Shown here: one piece after another, positions 42,137 through 55,317 of the stretch
Position numbering within the stretch: the first letter of the stretch is position 1
How the letters are laid out: each line of letters starts with the position of its first letter
Assembly: GCF_910592395.1 (NCBI RefSeq)
Contig: NC_088315.1
Location: forward strand, 20,254,219 to 20,318,218
Origin: Lineus longissimus
Taxonomy: Eukaryota; Nemertea; Pilidiophora; Heteronemertea; Lineidae
Length of the DNA: 64,000 nt
Direction: 5' to 3'
The notes under the pieces: generated by a model
Seen by the model: only the letters and a program-made list of their open reading frames with translations
Told to the model about the DNA's origin: nothing
The model's database searches: none
Position numbers and translations under genes: made by a program

Positions 42137-42684
42137 TATGTGTGGGTTATACCCTTTAATAATGTTCACTACCTGAGTGAACACTGGTGTTATATTATAT
42201 GTGTGGGTTATACCCTTTAATAATGTTCACTACCTGAGTGAACACTGGTGTTATATTATATGTGTGGGTTATACCCTTTAATAATGTTCACTACCTGAGT
42301 GAACACTGGTGTTATATTATATGTGTGGGTTATACCCTTTAATGATGTTCACTACCTGAGTGAACACTGGTGTTATATTTTATGTGTGGGTTATACCCTT
42401 GAATAATGTTCACTACCTGAGTGAACACTGGTGTTATATTATATGTGTGGGTTATACCCTTTAATAATGTTCACTACCTAAGTGAACACTGGTGTTATAT
42501 TATATGTGTGGGTTATACCCTTTAATAATGTTCACTACCTGAGTGAACACTGGTGTTATATTATATGTGTGGGTTATACCCTTTAATAATGTTCACTACC
42601 TGAGTGAACACTGGTGTTATATTATATGTGTGGGTTATACCCTTTAATAATGTTCACTACCTGAGTGAACACTGGTGTTATATT
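42137..42684 (+). repeat. 61-bp minisatellite, 9 copies
   Basis: Same unit and same position as the 16-copy array in unit A. 548 bp equals nine units. Confidence 0.95.
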
Positions 42685-45600
42685 GACTTGTATTCACATT
42701 AATATGTATTAACTTTGTATCCAGTTTTATGTATCGTACTCGTATTATGTATAACTTGACTCGTTTGTGTTTTGTTATGAATGTATATTGTATTGACATG
42801 TATTAACTTCTGTATTAGGTATAAGGTACTCCTTACAGCTTTGGGTGTGTCCAAATATTCTGTGGTAGAAGGCAGAAGGCCTAGAGACTGCAAGCTGTTT
42901 GAAGCCAGTCTATTATATCATACTGTTGTATTACAAGAGAGTCAAATTCATTATTATTTATGTTTCGTGTAGAAACATTTAAGTAGAGAGTGTAGCCAGA
43001 TAGGCCCTGTCACATGGATGTGACAAATTCTAAGTGTCGAGGTGATTACGGTTTTGTTTACTCTTGTGATTGCTTCATTGCAGATTTTCTGCAAACTTGT
43101 GGAAACTGATGGAAATAGATGAATTGTACTCGTTAAGGTGAAACTATAGTATTTCCAGTTTGCCAATCTAAGAAATATAAGAACTTATCCACAATCCACA
43201 AAATGGTAAAAGTGTTACTGGTAGGATACAGTCTGCATTGCTTCAGAACAATAGGTATTATGAACAAAGGCTAGCAAATGCTTTCAGTTCAATTTTGAAG
43301 TGAAAGGCTTTGTGTAAATGTACATAGAGTTTTAGATAAAACGTTTGCTAGTCTTGTTCATATCACCCAACGTCTTGTCTAGTTTTTGAGTTTGAAAGAG
43401 TTTTGGTGGCATTTTACATGTATATAGAGTTGGACTATAGTTTCACCATCCAGCTTCAGCTACACCGTTTTTTAACAATCGTTTTGGCGTCTTTTTAGAT
43501 TTCAAACTATTATGAGTTTCTCTCTAACGTTGTTGTTTATATTGAATCCGCCTCTAACGACTGATCATAAAATTCTGTTTTATTTAAGCGATATATATTT
43601 AGCAATATAATGTACTGTTACGATATTTGCTGAAGTGCCGGGCTATTACCTCAGATTATGATTACGTGAATTTGGGAGCGCATGCGCATCAAGTTTTGGA
43701 CTTATCTTTATTTGTTTCGATCAAATTTTAGTCGTTTTACTCAAAGACTTTACTGAAATACATATTGCACTAAAGTATTCAAACATGTTAAAGTTACCTG
43801 ACTGTTCGAAGTGTGACGGTACTGTATTTTATCCCTACGGTGGTAATATCAATTACCCGGCATTGCAGTTGTTAATCTGAAACTGATTAATCAGTGAACA
43901 GTCTGTCGAGGGAGTATCAATAGATCACCTTGTCATTTAGTATCATGTCTTCCAAAGGCAAGGGCTTAAGGTAAAGGCTGGGTAATGTGTGGCCGTGAGA
44001 CCGGTTATAGATCTGGTGCGTTCCGGTAGCAAAGGTGCTCAACAGTGGCAAGAGTGGTTGTAACAGGGCCGACCAAAGATAGGTGTGGATTATTATTAAA
44101 TTTACCTTAGCAATATTTCAGTTCGAGACAAGACCACCATTGAATATTAATAGTTTGGAAGATCCCGACCTATGTTTTAACAGTCAAGTCCACATTTGCA
44201 GAGGTATTCAAGAGATACCTGCTTTAAGTGAGGAAGTTATCTTTTGAAAAACAATGTTTTTATAATATTTGCTAATTTGGTAAGAGGGGGCGTTTAAGTT
44301 TTCTGCAAGTTGGCCGAAACGGCCGGGTTCAGTATAAACCGACTATAAATCTTGTCCGATTATCTGAAAAATCCCGTGGACAACGACCACTTTAAATTTC
44401 AATAGTTACTCGCCAGACTGTCCGGGAGTCATATCCAAGTTAATGATTCAAAACCGCACGCACTTGTTGATGCGACGCGGTCAAACTTTGGAAAATGAAC
44501 TGATGAAAGTCTTTAACAAATCAATGGTGGTTTTGCCTCGTTGGACGAACACGTCCTTCAGTTCTGACCCCTATTCTAGGTGGCGCTGTCTACCCGTCTC
44601 AAAAACATGCGACAGGCGACATTACAAAAACGAAAGTCCTCATTTTACTGTATGTTTCTGAACGGAAGTCAGTTGCGGTAATATTTTATAGTTCGGCTAA
44701 TTAAAGCCATTATATGTGTACATGTAATCATGTACAATTTCGCAACTCATTTTGATTACAGTTCGGAAATGCACAGATGGGGGGAGATTTTGCTTGTAAA
44801 TGGTATGTCAATAAGACTCTAAATGTGGTCAGCCGTTTTATGTCCTTTGGTTTAGATTCATCCTAACCGGTGTAGAAGTAGAAAATGTCCGAGGGAAAAA
44901 CTGTCCACTTTATTGTATTTTGTCAGATTACGGTATTACGGTTCTTAAGATGACATTACCGTCAATAGGTAAGGGATTAAAGTGCATTATAGAATCCCCG
45001 GACATTCTATCCTGGGACATTTCAAACTTCTACACCGACTCATTGTCAACACTTGCGTCTCGATACGAGGGCGGTTCGGGCGGGGGGGGGGGGGGGTGGT
45101 CTCAGAAGTTACTATCTATTTGATACTCTCAGTAGTCGATGTGAGCCATAGAGGCTGTAGCACCTGCTTAGATATCATTTATGTTTATTGTTGCTTTTGT
45201 GCTGTTTTGCGGTAATTTAAGGTTAATTAATTATCATGCTGTATGTATACGTGATTGGCAGGATTTGCAACACTTACCAACTGTACGAAGTAAACAATAT
45301 GAAAGTTGTATTTTATCGACGGCGACTTTGAGGAGTTTGCTGAGTCCTTGTAGTAACTAAGTGTGAAAGCCCATTTACGAGTGTCCCGTAAATGGATTCG
45401 CCCTGGACTTGATACCGCTACGTAGAGACCTTCGTATCTTGTATTTTGTTGCTCATAAAGATTGCGAAACCTCCCTATTATTTCAATAATTAGATTATAG
45501 CCTGAGGCAAGAAAATGACAAATGTTGTTGTCCGAGTTCGATATATATGTAGAGCTATAGTAATTAACAGAGACTGCGGGATACTGTAACTGAGGACGAA

Positions 45601-46211
45601 GCCTTTGAATGGACGATTGATGCTCATGTCTCGAAGTAAGGACTGAACAAGTGAGGCAAGGATATCCGTTTTGGAAATTGCACTAGATCCCCCCGTCCCC
45701 CCCCCCCCCCCCACCCCAAACCCGCCCCCCCCCCCCCCCCAACGCCTCGATTCGAATATGCAGGAGATACCATGGCGTAGCTGAATCACTTCGTCCGTCC
45801 ACTGTTGACGGAGCGAATTAGGAAATCACCATTGAAACTAACAAGAACATGAGCAGATGAAAGGACCCCAGATGAGGTAGACACGATTGACGTCGTCGAA
45901 TCGGTTGGTGTAATGGGGAAAATAGCTCAGTCGGGCTACAAGTCGCCCTTTGCTTTGGGTATCTTTGCTTGACTGCGGACAGATATCCGGCTGATGTGAT
46001 CTGGTTTGAACGGACCACTATCAGATGTCTCTTTGACGAGGAGTTGGTCTTTATAGTGTGGACCTCGTCCTTCTTATGAAACCTAGTGGTTGTCGTTGGC
46101 TGTGACCTGGGACAACTCCAAGGTTGTGACAATGTCATCCTGTCCCGGGCAATGCCCGTGTCTAAGATCTAAGGGTTGTTTTAACACTTCTACACAGTTC
46201 TATAGAACCTG
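42685..46211. other. Non-coding flank of unit B
   Basis: Collinear with 11,743-15,456 but without the 190-bp MITE. It includes longer C tracts (45,690-45,742) and a G tract near 45,080-45,098. No supported gene. Confidence 0.5.
44125..44539 (-). mobile_element. Old copy of the GAGACAAGACCAC MITE in unit B
   Basis: Orthologous to 13,378-13,792; carries the same diverged sequence with a few substitutions. Confidence 0.75.
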
Positions 46212-46670
46212 CTAGCGCAGAGCGAGCGAAAATTCCGACCACATCGGAATCCCCCTTCCCGTTCCACTTGGATGGGCGATAAAAATATCATAACGAAATT
46301 TGAGACAGTTCAGATGCAACCAGCTGTCCCGGTACGAGTGTCCGTCTGAGAAAGCCTCTTCCAGACCCTGGCCCATCCCTACATTGCTTGATATCAGAAA
46401 ACACTCACTGTTCGGGAGAAAAAAAATATGGTCATGCGTAGACGCCGTACAAAATACAACATGAATTCCTTTGTTGTTTTGTTTTATCGTATTAGCCAAA
46501 ACAGGACCGGATGCCCTGTCAGCAAAATGTCCGTCACTTCCTGGTGTAATGATGACCCTACCGGATGTGTCAGCCAGCATCTCAAAGCGAGGTGAGGGGC
46601 TCATTGCCTCTCTATTCAACAACAGACCATTGTATATTTCAGTCATTTCCTGACAACGCTTTCTTGTCAT
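46212..46670 (-). CDS. Hypothetical protein or last exon, 152 codons (unit B copy)
   Basis: Same length, start context and stop as 15,457-15,915. It differs by two V-to-D replacements (in SDGHSYR and FRYDIF) and four silent changes. No recognised family. The splice-acceptor-like TTTCTTCAG before the ATG is conserved. Confidence 0.3.
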   Translation of the reverse strand: MTRKRCQEMTEIYNGLLLNREAMSPSPRFEMLADTSGRVIITPGSDGHFADRASGPVLANTIKQNNKGIHVVFCTASTHDHIFFLPNSECFLISSNVGMGQGLEEAFSDGHSYRDSWLHLNCLKFRYDIFIAHPSGTGRGIPMWSEFSLALR

Positions 46671-49600
46671 CTGAAGAAAGCAGCGTAGCTTTGTAGGGAT
46701 TTCTTCTGCGGAAATAATGTAACCTTAATATCCCGTGTTGTATTTTGCTCGTCAGTGGTGTGAATGGAGTTGCCAATATGACGGTAATCTTGACCTATCT
46801 GTTTTGTGAAAGGATCTTGGAGAGCAGGAGAGCAAGCTATTATGCGATAAGGGAAGAAGCGATATCATTGTTGGATTACACGGATGGCTATTGGCCTTTG
46901 GAGAAGACTTGCACTTTCATCTGTTCAAAGTTTACTCCACCGTTCAAAAAAAATTGAAAATGAGACTGAATTTGAAAGTTTACAGTTATGATTATATTCA
47001 AATATATGTACTGAACATAAATGTCACATTGCCGTTGTCTAGATGATAACTGACCTGTGGCAATATCTATATCTATTTAGCTGAGCGATGATATGACACG
47101 ATGAACCTATGGAAATGTTAGTACTACGTCTTCAGAACAAAGGGTTGAATCCATTGAGAAAGAAGTTATGTATACAATGTCAAAATGCACTGGTGATTTC
47201 GCGGCCGTGACGGTGGCCCGTAACGACGATAACCGGCGTGACGTATCCGGCGGTCACCACCTGTGGTACACGTACTACCAGCCTCGTCCCAATCCATTGC
47301 CCCTCCGCTTATTCCTGACACAATGTTGGATTGTAGCTGCGTTTCCCGGATCGATCGACCACCAAAATATCAAGAGATAGCGCAGGGAGGCGCCTGGACT
47401 TGCCAGGCTGATGTACTATGTCTAAAGCCTTGATCTAATCAAAGCTGTGGGCGGTCGCCTCATTCTAATTGCTCGCCTGGTTTCCTCTACCTTTGATAAC
47501 TCCGATTGGATTCATGTCACCCATCAGTACACGAACTACTCCTTCAGCCGATTCCACCTCGGCGCGCAAGATGGTGCCGAGAGAATGGTAATTTTGGTGA
47601 CTGATAAAACCCAGAACGAGATCATCGAAACAAAACGAAATGGTACAATGAAATCTAACACGTGAGAGACCCACCAGAAGAAAAGAAGACCCGTTGAAGC
47701 AGCAAGGCCTTCAGCCTTATCAACTATACCAACTTCCAACTTTGATGTAGGAATTCGGTGAAATTTGGAGAGGTAAATTTTCATTTCGATGATTTGGATA
47801 ATTTCATTCATTTCGACGTTTCGTTTCGTTTCAATCCGTTCGTCATCAGTACCGGTGGGGTTCATCAGTGCGCATGAATGCCTGCTTTTGTTTCTGCGTC
47901 TGTTCTGCAGAATATGATAAAGAGAAGCTTTTGCCTATGACAGAAAACAGCCACCCGGTCATTGACAAACTGAATATTAACCAGGCGTTCCCAATATCCA
48001 ATCTGATTGTTCTCAATCTAGCTTATTGATGCTTCGAAAGTGTTTTTCATGTCGTTCTGGCAAAATGTACTCAGTTGACTTCAGGAATGTAACCAGATCA
48101 CATTTACCTAAAGATAGTGGTTGCACAACACTAGATTATCCTGAGGTCAGCAGCCAATGAAAATTGCTTCACCATCATTTCCCCGACCAATGAGAAAGCT
48201 GTGAGATGTATTATCCCATCGACACGTCAGGTTTGTGACATTCTTCGATATAGAATGAGAGTTGATATCAATGCCTGTCAAATGTTAGCCCAATACCGCT
48301 ACGCTAGTCGTCCTTTTGGGGAGGAAGTATTGGTCTAGGGCCTACGTGAGGTCCAAGTTTGGAGGATTTGGTATTGACGTTCATCTATTGTGAATGCAGG
48401 TCACCATGTTCAGCCAACTATGGCATCGTCTCAGACACATTGTGTACTGCTTTGCATGTTATTTAGTTCACGAATATGAAAGCCTGCCTGATATACATAA
48501 ATGCACCCACTCCGGGTGTAATGCTAGTGATGAGAAGGCCCGACGTATTGCATGATATCAAAATTCTAATCCAAATCAAAGTATTGTGAGGCCTTGTTTT
48601 GAAAATTCATCAAATCGACTGGATTATTCAGTCCTGCACTTTGGTAAGGAATCAACTTAGGTGCGTTGTTAGATAGATAATCATTTGGTTATCCGACAAG
48701 CGCTATTTCAATTTATAATTAGGACAGGGTTGACACATTCATTTCAAAGTTGACACAAGTCGCATCATATTTGCCGAATTTCTAATGACTTCTGTGTGCT
48801 GCTAATGCTGCTATTCCTTGTCTCACTGGACTGCATAAAGTAACTGGCTGCGGGATAAAAGTTCGGGTGGACACGTTTAGAGGATTTAGTTACCAGTTTG
48901 TACCGTTTCATTCAAGATTTCGGAGACAGCTCGTGTGAGGCCGTATTTCATCAACGGAACCTTCAGGAAGTATACGAGTTTCGACCTCATTAGCATTTTA
49001 ATGATGCATTTCGATGTTGATACTGGGTATGCCAATAAGATCTCTGCGAATCCACAGGCAAAAGAATATCCGTCCACGGATAGTTGACGGGGATTAATCA
49101 TGAACGTTCCATCAATCAACTACCCATGGCTGGGCCTCCGTGGATGGAACGTCCATGGGCCGTCAACTATCCGAGGACGGACACTTTTGCCTGTCGACGA
49201 TCCAGCCGACGGAAAGACTAACCTTGGAATCTGATATTTGTGTGGTTGACTCTTTGAACCCTGAGCTCCCTGGTGGTAGGGGGTCCCCCACCCTAAGCTC
49301 CTGGGGGTAATTTTGGGTATCAAATAGAAATTTTAAAAGAGCTGGAAGAGGTAACTAAAAGTAAACTGTACTGTATTTATCCATCCTCCCGCTTTTACAT
49401 AGAATAAAGCTTTATTTCTGAATATTATAGCATTCATTTTATTTTTATTTTTCCCGAGTGTCTTTTTCAGCACCCCTGAGCAACCCCCGCCGGGCACCCT
49501 TCTTGAAAAAAATGAAAAGAATAAAACTATTATAGCTATAGACATGGAACATATCTTCTTGCCTGGCGCTTCTTTTATTACTTGATGCTAAGCTTTATAG

Positions 49601-49740
49601 GGGAGATTTTGTGGGGTATTTTTTATTTATGTACTGAAGTTCATGAAAAAAGCTCAATTTTCTGAGTTTTTTGCCGTTTTCAGACCTCAAATCCATCTGG
49701 AGGATATAACAAAAAGCCGAATGAACTAGAATCTACAGGG
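46671..49740. other. Non-coding flank of unit B with a collapsed 75-bp repeat
   Basis: Collinear with 15,916-19,990. It lacks about 90 bp found at 17,597-17,690. At 49,107-49,162 only about one unit of the 75-bp minisatellite remains. No supported gene. Confidence 0.5.
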
Positions 49741-50135
49741 GAGGGAGGCCTATCTATTAGACGAGTGCATGTTTTTAACTCTCAAGTACATATTTGGAGA
49801 GGTATTGAAAAAATATTTGCTGTGGCAAGTCTACAGATATAAATAAATTGTTTGGTAAAAAAATTTATTTTGAATTTTGCCAACCTGGCCATAGGGGGTG
49901 GTTCAAATTTGGAGTGAAAATGGCCGAAATGGGTAAAAATGTCCACTTGTGTCAAACTTGTCAATTTAAAAAAAAAATTTCCGTGGTCAATCACCAGTTT
50001 AAATCGCACCAGTTAATCGCAAGACTAACCCGTGTAACATATCCGAATTTCAGTTTCACAAGCGAACGCAGTATTTGATGGCGGGCATTTGAAATAACTG
50101 GAAATGGCTTGGAAAATCAATTGTGGTCTTGTCTC
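49741..50135 (-). mobile_element. GAGACAAGACCAC MITE copy, left end truncated
   Basis: Ends ATTGTGGTCTTGTCTC at 50,135. The left edge begins inside the element (GCCTATCTATTAGACG). It lies between sequences that are adjacent at about 20,000-20,017 in unit A, so it inserted after the duplication or was lost from A. Confidence 0.75.
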
Positions 50136-50226
50136 AGGATTAGGTCAGATAGAACGGCGCCGCTGATTGGCTGCAATTGAACAAGGAAGTAGCATGGTAA
50201 AAAAGGGGATTCCCCGGCCGGTAGGC

Positions 50227-50566
50227 GAGACAAGACCACAATTGATTTTTTAAGCCTTTTAGCAGTTCAATTGTCAATGTTTGACCGCGACGCATCAAAT
50301 ACTGCGTGGGGTTGTGAATCTGAAATTTTGTTATGATATTCCGGACAGTCGGGCAAGTAAATGGTGAAAAAAAAACTGGTAGTTGACCACGGAAATTTTT
50401 TGATAATCGACAAATTAGACAGACATTGATATTTCCACTCTTTTCAGCCAACTGGCAGAAAAATCTCAAAACACGCCCCCTATTACCAAATTAGCAAAAT
50501 CCGAAATTAATTTTTTCATCAAATAATTTCTTTATATCTGTAGACTTTCATTAGTGGTCTTGTCTC
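50227..50566 (+). mobile_element. GAGACAAGACCAC MITE copy, internally deleted
   Basis: Starts GAGACAAGACCACAATTG and ends ATTAGTGGTCTTGTCTC. About 100 bp before the right end is missing compared with 62,051-62,486. Unit A has an empty site at GGTAGACGCTTC (about 20,098). Confidence 0.85.
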
Positions 50567-51321
50567 AGACGCTTCCTGTTTGCGGCACCAAAACCGGGCG
50601 CCCGGGTTCTAGACGTTTTCCCTTTAAAACCTTTCTACATGCTCATAACATTTTTCGAGACGTAATCCAGGAGGAACGCTTTCAAAGCCAAGTAGACCTA
50701 TCCTAACCTGTCAAACCATGAAATTTTCATTGCACGTTATGCATGATCATTTCAGGGTTTGGGGGGTCTGAAGTTAGTGGGGGGGGGGGACTTTTGACGG
50801 CTTTTAACCCGCGAGTCAGCTTTTTCAGCACGACGGGTTGAATGGAGCCTCAAAACCACATCATTTTCTTCATTTTAAACACACCTTATTCTCAATTTAA
50901 GAAAAATTATGTCTTAATTGGAAAATACCATTCAACTGGTATGGTGAGACCACGCATTGATCTCAAACAGAACTATTTTCGTGCTGATTGGTTAAATACG
51001 GGTGCGTGACCTAGTAGGCGTTAATGTGTCTACCTTTCCGCAGTCCAGGTGGAATCAAAAAAACCTAAAGACTACTTCCTCCTGTACAGATGCTGTCGCT
51101 GGAACGATACGGATTGCCTTGAGCACGATCGAGGACTCAAATACGATCAGAAGGTATTTAATATTGTTCTGTTTACTTTTCTTCTTTAGAAAACCTTACG
51201 TATTATTCCCAATCAAACAATTACATTCGAGGCCGAAACCTTTGAGGAATACATTCCTACTATGTCATATTCATGCAATTGTTTGTCCTAATGTCAAATT
51301 ACAGATGTACGGAGTTTGAAC
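50567..51321. other. Non-coding flank shared by all three units
   Basis: Aligns with 20,101-20,900 and with 59,517-61,122. No supported gene. Confidence 0.5.
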
Positions 51322-52012
51322 AAGCTGAACTGCATGCACAAAACCAGAGCATCCCATGCGGCAATAGTAAGAAATTCAAACGATCGAAAGGTCCTTCTGA
51401 ATACGGCCTGAAACATGATAGACCTCCAATGCTTCGATGCGCTTGATTTCACAAACCAGCAAGAGAAAAATATCAAAATGTTCTCCAGGGATTCGAACCC
51501 GGGAACTCGGGGTCATATTATGAACGCTCTAACCGTCTGAGCTAGGGGGGCTTTCTTGTGAAATTCTGCCAGCAAATATATATCTTATATGAATGGCGAT
51601 TATGCTTTATTTTTGAGAGATGAGCCAGAAATTTTCTCAAGTACATGTAATAGAAGAAGATACCAAGACAAAGGTGAACATTGCTGGGAGAAAACGTAGA
51701 CTCCGCATACATAATCACGCACAGCAAAGAAAAAATGACTTTCTTCCTGCAGTTGCCCACTGGAAGCCGCTCAAAGATGTTGAACAAAGATTACACACAA
51801 ATGTTTGCACATTCTATAAACGCGTATAAAACCACCAGCGTTTCAAGCAGTCCAGTGTGTTGGCAAATAAAACCAGAGGTCTCGAGTTCGAGTCCCGATG
51901 AGAGGACCTTTTTTATTTTTTTACTTCCAGAATTTTCTGCGAAGGTCCGCATCGTCCCACGGCTTGCTATTGCCGCATGGGGTGCTCTGGTTTTGTGCAT
52001 GCAGTTCAGCTT
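51322..52012. repeat. Foldback element copy 3, arms partly deleted
   Basis: Same termini as copy 1 (AAGCTGAACTGC ... GCAGTTCAGCTT). The left arm lacks about 35 bp after CAAACCAGCAAG and the right arm lacks about 90 bp after CGGCTTGCT. The tRNA-like box at 51,482-51,552 (minus) is intact; the plus-strand one is shortened. Confidence 0.8.
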
Positions 52013-52106
52013 TAAAAGGGACAATATTGGTGTATACCGTAGCTTGGCAAGTTAAAGTTAGCTTTATAAGACGCCAAATGTCGCCCCTTCCAGCAAACCA
52101 ATTTCA

Positions 52107-53599
52107 GAGACAAGGCCACAATTGATTTTTTAAGCCTTTTAGCAGTTAAATTGTCAATGTTTGACCGCGACGCATCAAATACTGCGCGGGGTTGTGAATC
52201 TGAAATTTTGATATGATATTCCGGACAGTCGGGCAAGTAAATGGTGAAAAATAAACTGGTAGTTGACCACGGAAATTTTTGAGTAATCGACAAATTAGAC
52301 AGACATTGATATTTCTGGCAGAAAAATCTCAAAACACGCCCCCTAATACCAAATTAGCAAAATTCGAGATTAGTTTTTTCATTAAATAATTTCTTTATAA
52401 GCCCCCCTCTTAGGAGGGGCTCTTAAGATACACTTGTGTGCGGGAGTATATAATGAATGATTAGAAATAGGCCTAAAGAGAGTAACTATTGTATATCCTA
52501 CAAACAATTTTTTTTGGTATTTTTCTGAATTAACTCCGTTGAGTTTACCGATTTCTCCACGATCTTCCGGTGGTGGATCCCATTGGTTGAAATTAAGTTA
52601 AATAATAAATTTAAATCTTCATGGGAATTCGCTACATCATATCATGATATGCCTAAGAAATTGGCCAATTATATTAATATTTTTATTAGAGAAATATCCG
52701 TCCTAAATAATGACAGAAAAGGGTGGTTTATTTCAATTTTGTGTCGACATGGTCGAGGTCACGTGACATAAACAACACAATCGCACACACCCGTCCAAAA
52801 AAGGCACAAATACGTTTTTCCTGCTTAAAACCACACTGACGACTAAGTTATTTTAGTCTTCTACCCAAATCTGAAGTATCAAAATGAATTACAAACTAGA
52901 ACTAGCTCTATTTAGCAAAAGTTGCGTGAAAATTTCGGGTGAGCGACATTCTGAACCCTAGCGGCCAATAATTAAACTACTTTCAGCCGTCTGCTCCGGT
53001 CTCGTTAGGGAGTTTTTCCCAAATGTACGCGATGATGACGTGCCCCATTAACAGGACGTAACATCTATTTTAAAATGCGTTTCCAAAGTGAATGCATGAG
53101 GACAATCCATTTAAGTGTCGTATATCACTGGAAACGCCCGATTCCCGTAAATAAGGACAATCACAATGTATTACATTACCAAAACAAAAATGTGTCGGAA
53201 GGAATTATATGGATGGTCCCATCGCACCCCCCCCCCCCCCCCTCCAGCAGTATGACACAGAAGGGCTAGTTGACTGTCCACCGGGGGGGTTTGGGGGAGC
53301 TTCCCCCCAACGCACTGGTAAAAACCTATGTCGACGGAGGGGGGTTTGGGGGGTGTCCCCCCATTGTAACAGCTGTAGTTGTTAGAGCTTGCACTTAACA
53401 TATGCTCGTAGGGGGGTTCGGGGGAGCTCCCCCGACCTAAAGGGGGGCTCACTAAGTCCTTGACTTTACATATTATCTGTAGACTTGCCACAACAAATAT
53501 TTTTTCAATACCTCTCCAAATATGTACTTGAGAGTTAAAACATGCACTCGTCTAATTGATAGGCCTCGACCTATGAATATTCATTAGTGGTCTTGTCTC
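52107..53599 (+). mobile_element. GAGACAAGACCAC MITE split by an insertion of about 1.07 kb
   Basis: Starts GAGACAAGGCCACAATTG and ends ATTAGTGGTCTTGTCTC at 53,599. Homology to the intact copy is interrupted from about 52,398 to 53,467. The insert begins AGCCCCCCTCTTAGG and ends near AAAGGGGGGCTCAC, possible short inverted termini. It contains no recognised gene; a 62-codon frame at 52,583-52,771 has no family. Confidence 0.7.
53225..53445. repeat. G-rich, C-rich repeat cluster
   Basis: Three degenerate repeats of the form GGGGGGTTTGGGGGAGC ... CCCCC follow a C tract at 53,227-53,242. Each can form a local hairpin or, on the G-rich strand, a quadruplex. Part of the insertion within the MITE. 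Confidence 0.6.
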
Positions 53600-54225
53600 T
53601 TCAAATCTCCGCGAACACTCCTGAAGCATTGCTGTTAAGTGCAAAGCGACACATAGCAGGCCTAGACCGTGTATTCGCCGGGATTCTGGTCATATCAGGT
53701 TCACATCAGGTGAATCGGTTTTGGGACAGCAGGGGTGGGATTGGTTAGCAACGGCATACATGTAAAGAAGCTAATGTTTAGTTCAACGCTTTTGAAGGCC
53801 ATTTTGGTCGTTAGAAAGTGATTGACCTCATAAACAACTAATTCCCGTGTTTTTCAGCTGGTGCGTCCCGGCTTTAATTAGTCCGTGGTACGCACATTTC
53901 ATTCATGGGTGGCTATAATGTTTGGCACTGTACCGCGCAAGAAGCATAAAAATAGCTTGGAAAATTAAACAATGTTTAATTCGTTTCACATAGCGCTCAC
54001 AGTCATAAAATGGCATCGGGACTTCTGGTTACCGTCCGCCAAGTAGGCTTACTGGAAAAATAGGTATGGTTCCGCTTCAGCGGAATATGGAGCACTCCTT
54101 GATGACTGAACTGGGCACAAAATGGTGTCTGGCATGGAACAAAATCCCCTTTAACGAACCGAACCCATCCCACCATTACGGTGGCCCATAGAGGACATCC
54201 GTTTATTTTCAATATATTAGAATAT
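53600..54225. other. Non-coding sequence duplicated at 62,487-63,070
   Basis: Near-identical to 62,487-63,070. Contains the short palindrome GGTTCCGCTTCAGCGGAA near 54,070. No supported gene. Confidence 0.5.
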
Positions 54226-54668
54226 TTTTCTTTTTATAATGCGATTTTTTTCTCTCGAATTACCACCGTCGGATTTATTTCTCACCGCTGAAAAAATAAT
54301 TCCTACCGCCGGGTTAAAAATAATAATTCCCACCACCGCCAAGGAAAATAATATCCCACCGCGGTGGAAAATAATATCCACCGCGGTGGAAATTAATATA
54401 TCCACCGCGGTGGAAATAATATCCACCGCGCTTCAATTGTTTTCATCCTTGCGATGTCAATAACGAATTAGCTCCCGCTCCGATCTTTCTTATGTTGTTA
54501 CTCTCCTTGACCTGATACTAGTCCAGCCACAATCGTGGTTGTAAACATTTCTCACCGCGGTGGATATCATTTCCACCGCGGTGGATATTAATTTCCACCG
54601 CGGCGGTGAGAAATAAATCCGACGGCGGTTGTAATTCGAGAGAACAAAATCGCATTATAAAAAGAAAA
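54226..54668. repeat. Foldback element with a core of CCACCGCGGTGG palindromes
   Basis: About 60-bp terminal inverted repeats: TTCTTTTTATAATGCGATTT at the left and its complement before 54,668, each followed inward by the CTCTCGAATTACCACC-type sequence. The centre carries several perfect CCACCGCGGTGG palindromes spaced by AATAATAT-like sequence (54,357-54,430 and 54,554-54,600). It is absent from the paralogous stretch near 63,075. Confidence 0.85.
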
Positions 54669-55148
54669 GACAAGATATCCCACCTCTTTTATGGCTGCGA
54701 AAGGCCTATTATTGTGTCCGGTTGTTTAGGCTCGACCCATCGAGGCGGAAGTAGAAATCGGTGATTGTCGGGCTTGGGATCTTATCGGCGAGTGGATCCA
54801 GTATCATGTCAAAGTCTTCTTACACCACTGGATACAGACAGAAATCAGCACATGTTATGTCATGAGTGTACGAACTCGAGGCCTGCAGCATGTACAGTTA
54901 ATTTGCGTGATCATCGAGCAACCTGGAAGTCAATTTTCTTAGTCCATATAAATGTAAACCATCTGCGTATGTTGTAACTACCTGGAATCAAGGTTACAGT
55001 TTAAAGAGATCCAGTCGTGGCACAAGTCTTTGTTTAGACTAGCTGAACGTGGTAAAATAACTAAATTGGTGATTACTTCTTATGCAGCTCATTGGCTGCC
55101 GGGTTGGCTGCATATTGTAAAACTGAACAAATTCGCATTCGACTATTT

Positions 55149-55317
55149 GTGACCGTCACAGCAAAACCAGGCGCACGTCGCACAGAAGATGGGCCTAAAT
55201 GTCACCAGGAGATCAAAGAAAAAAATTGATGTGCCCATATTTCACAAAAGGCAGACGATAGATAATGAATAAACAGTTCGTATCAACCTGCCAAGCGCCC
55301 TGGTTTGAAGGGTCACA
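55149..55317. mobile_element. Relative of the 190-bp TGTGAC MITE
   Basis: Begins TGTGACCGTCACAGCAAAAC and ends AGGGTCACA. The interior is the reverse complement of much of 12,264-12,453. A near-identical copy is at 63,716-63,884. Confidence 0.7.
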
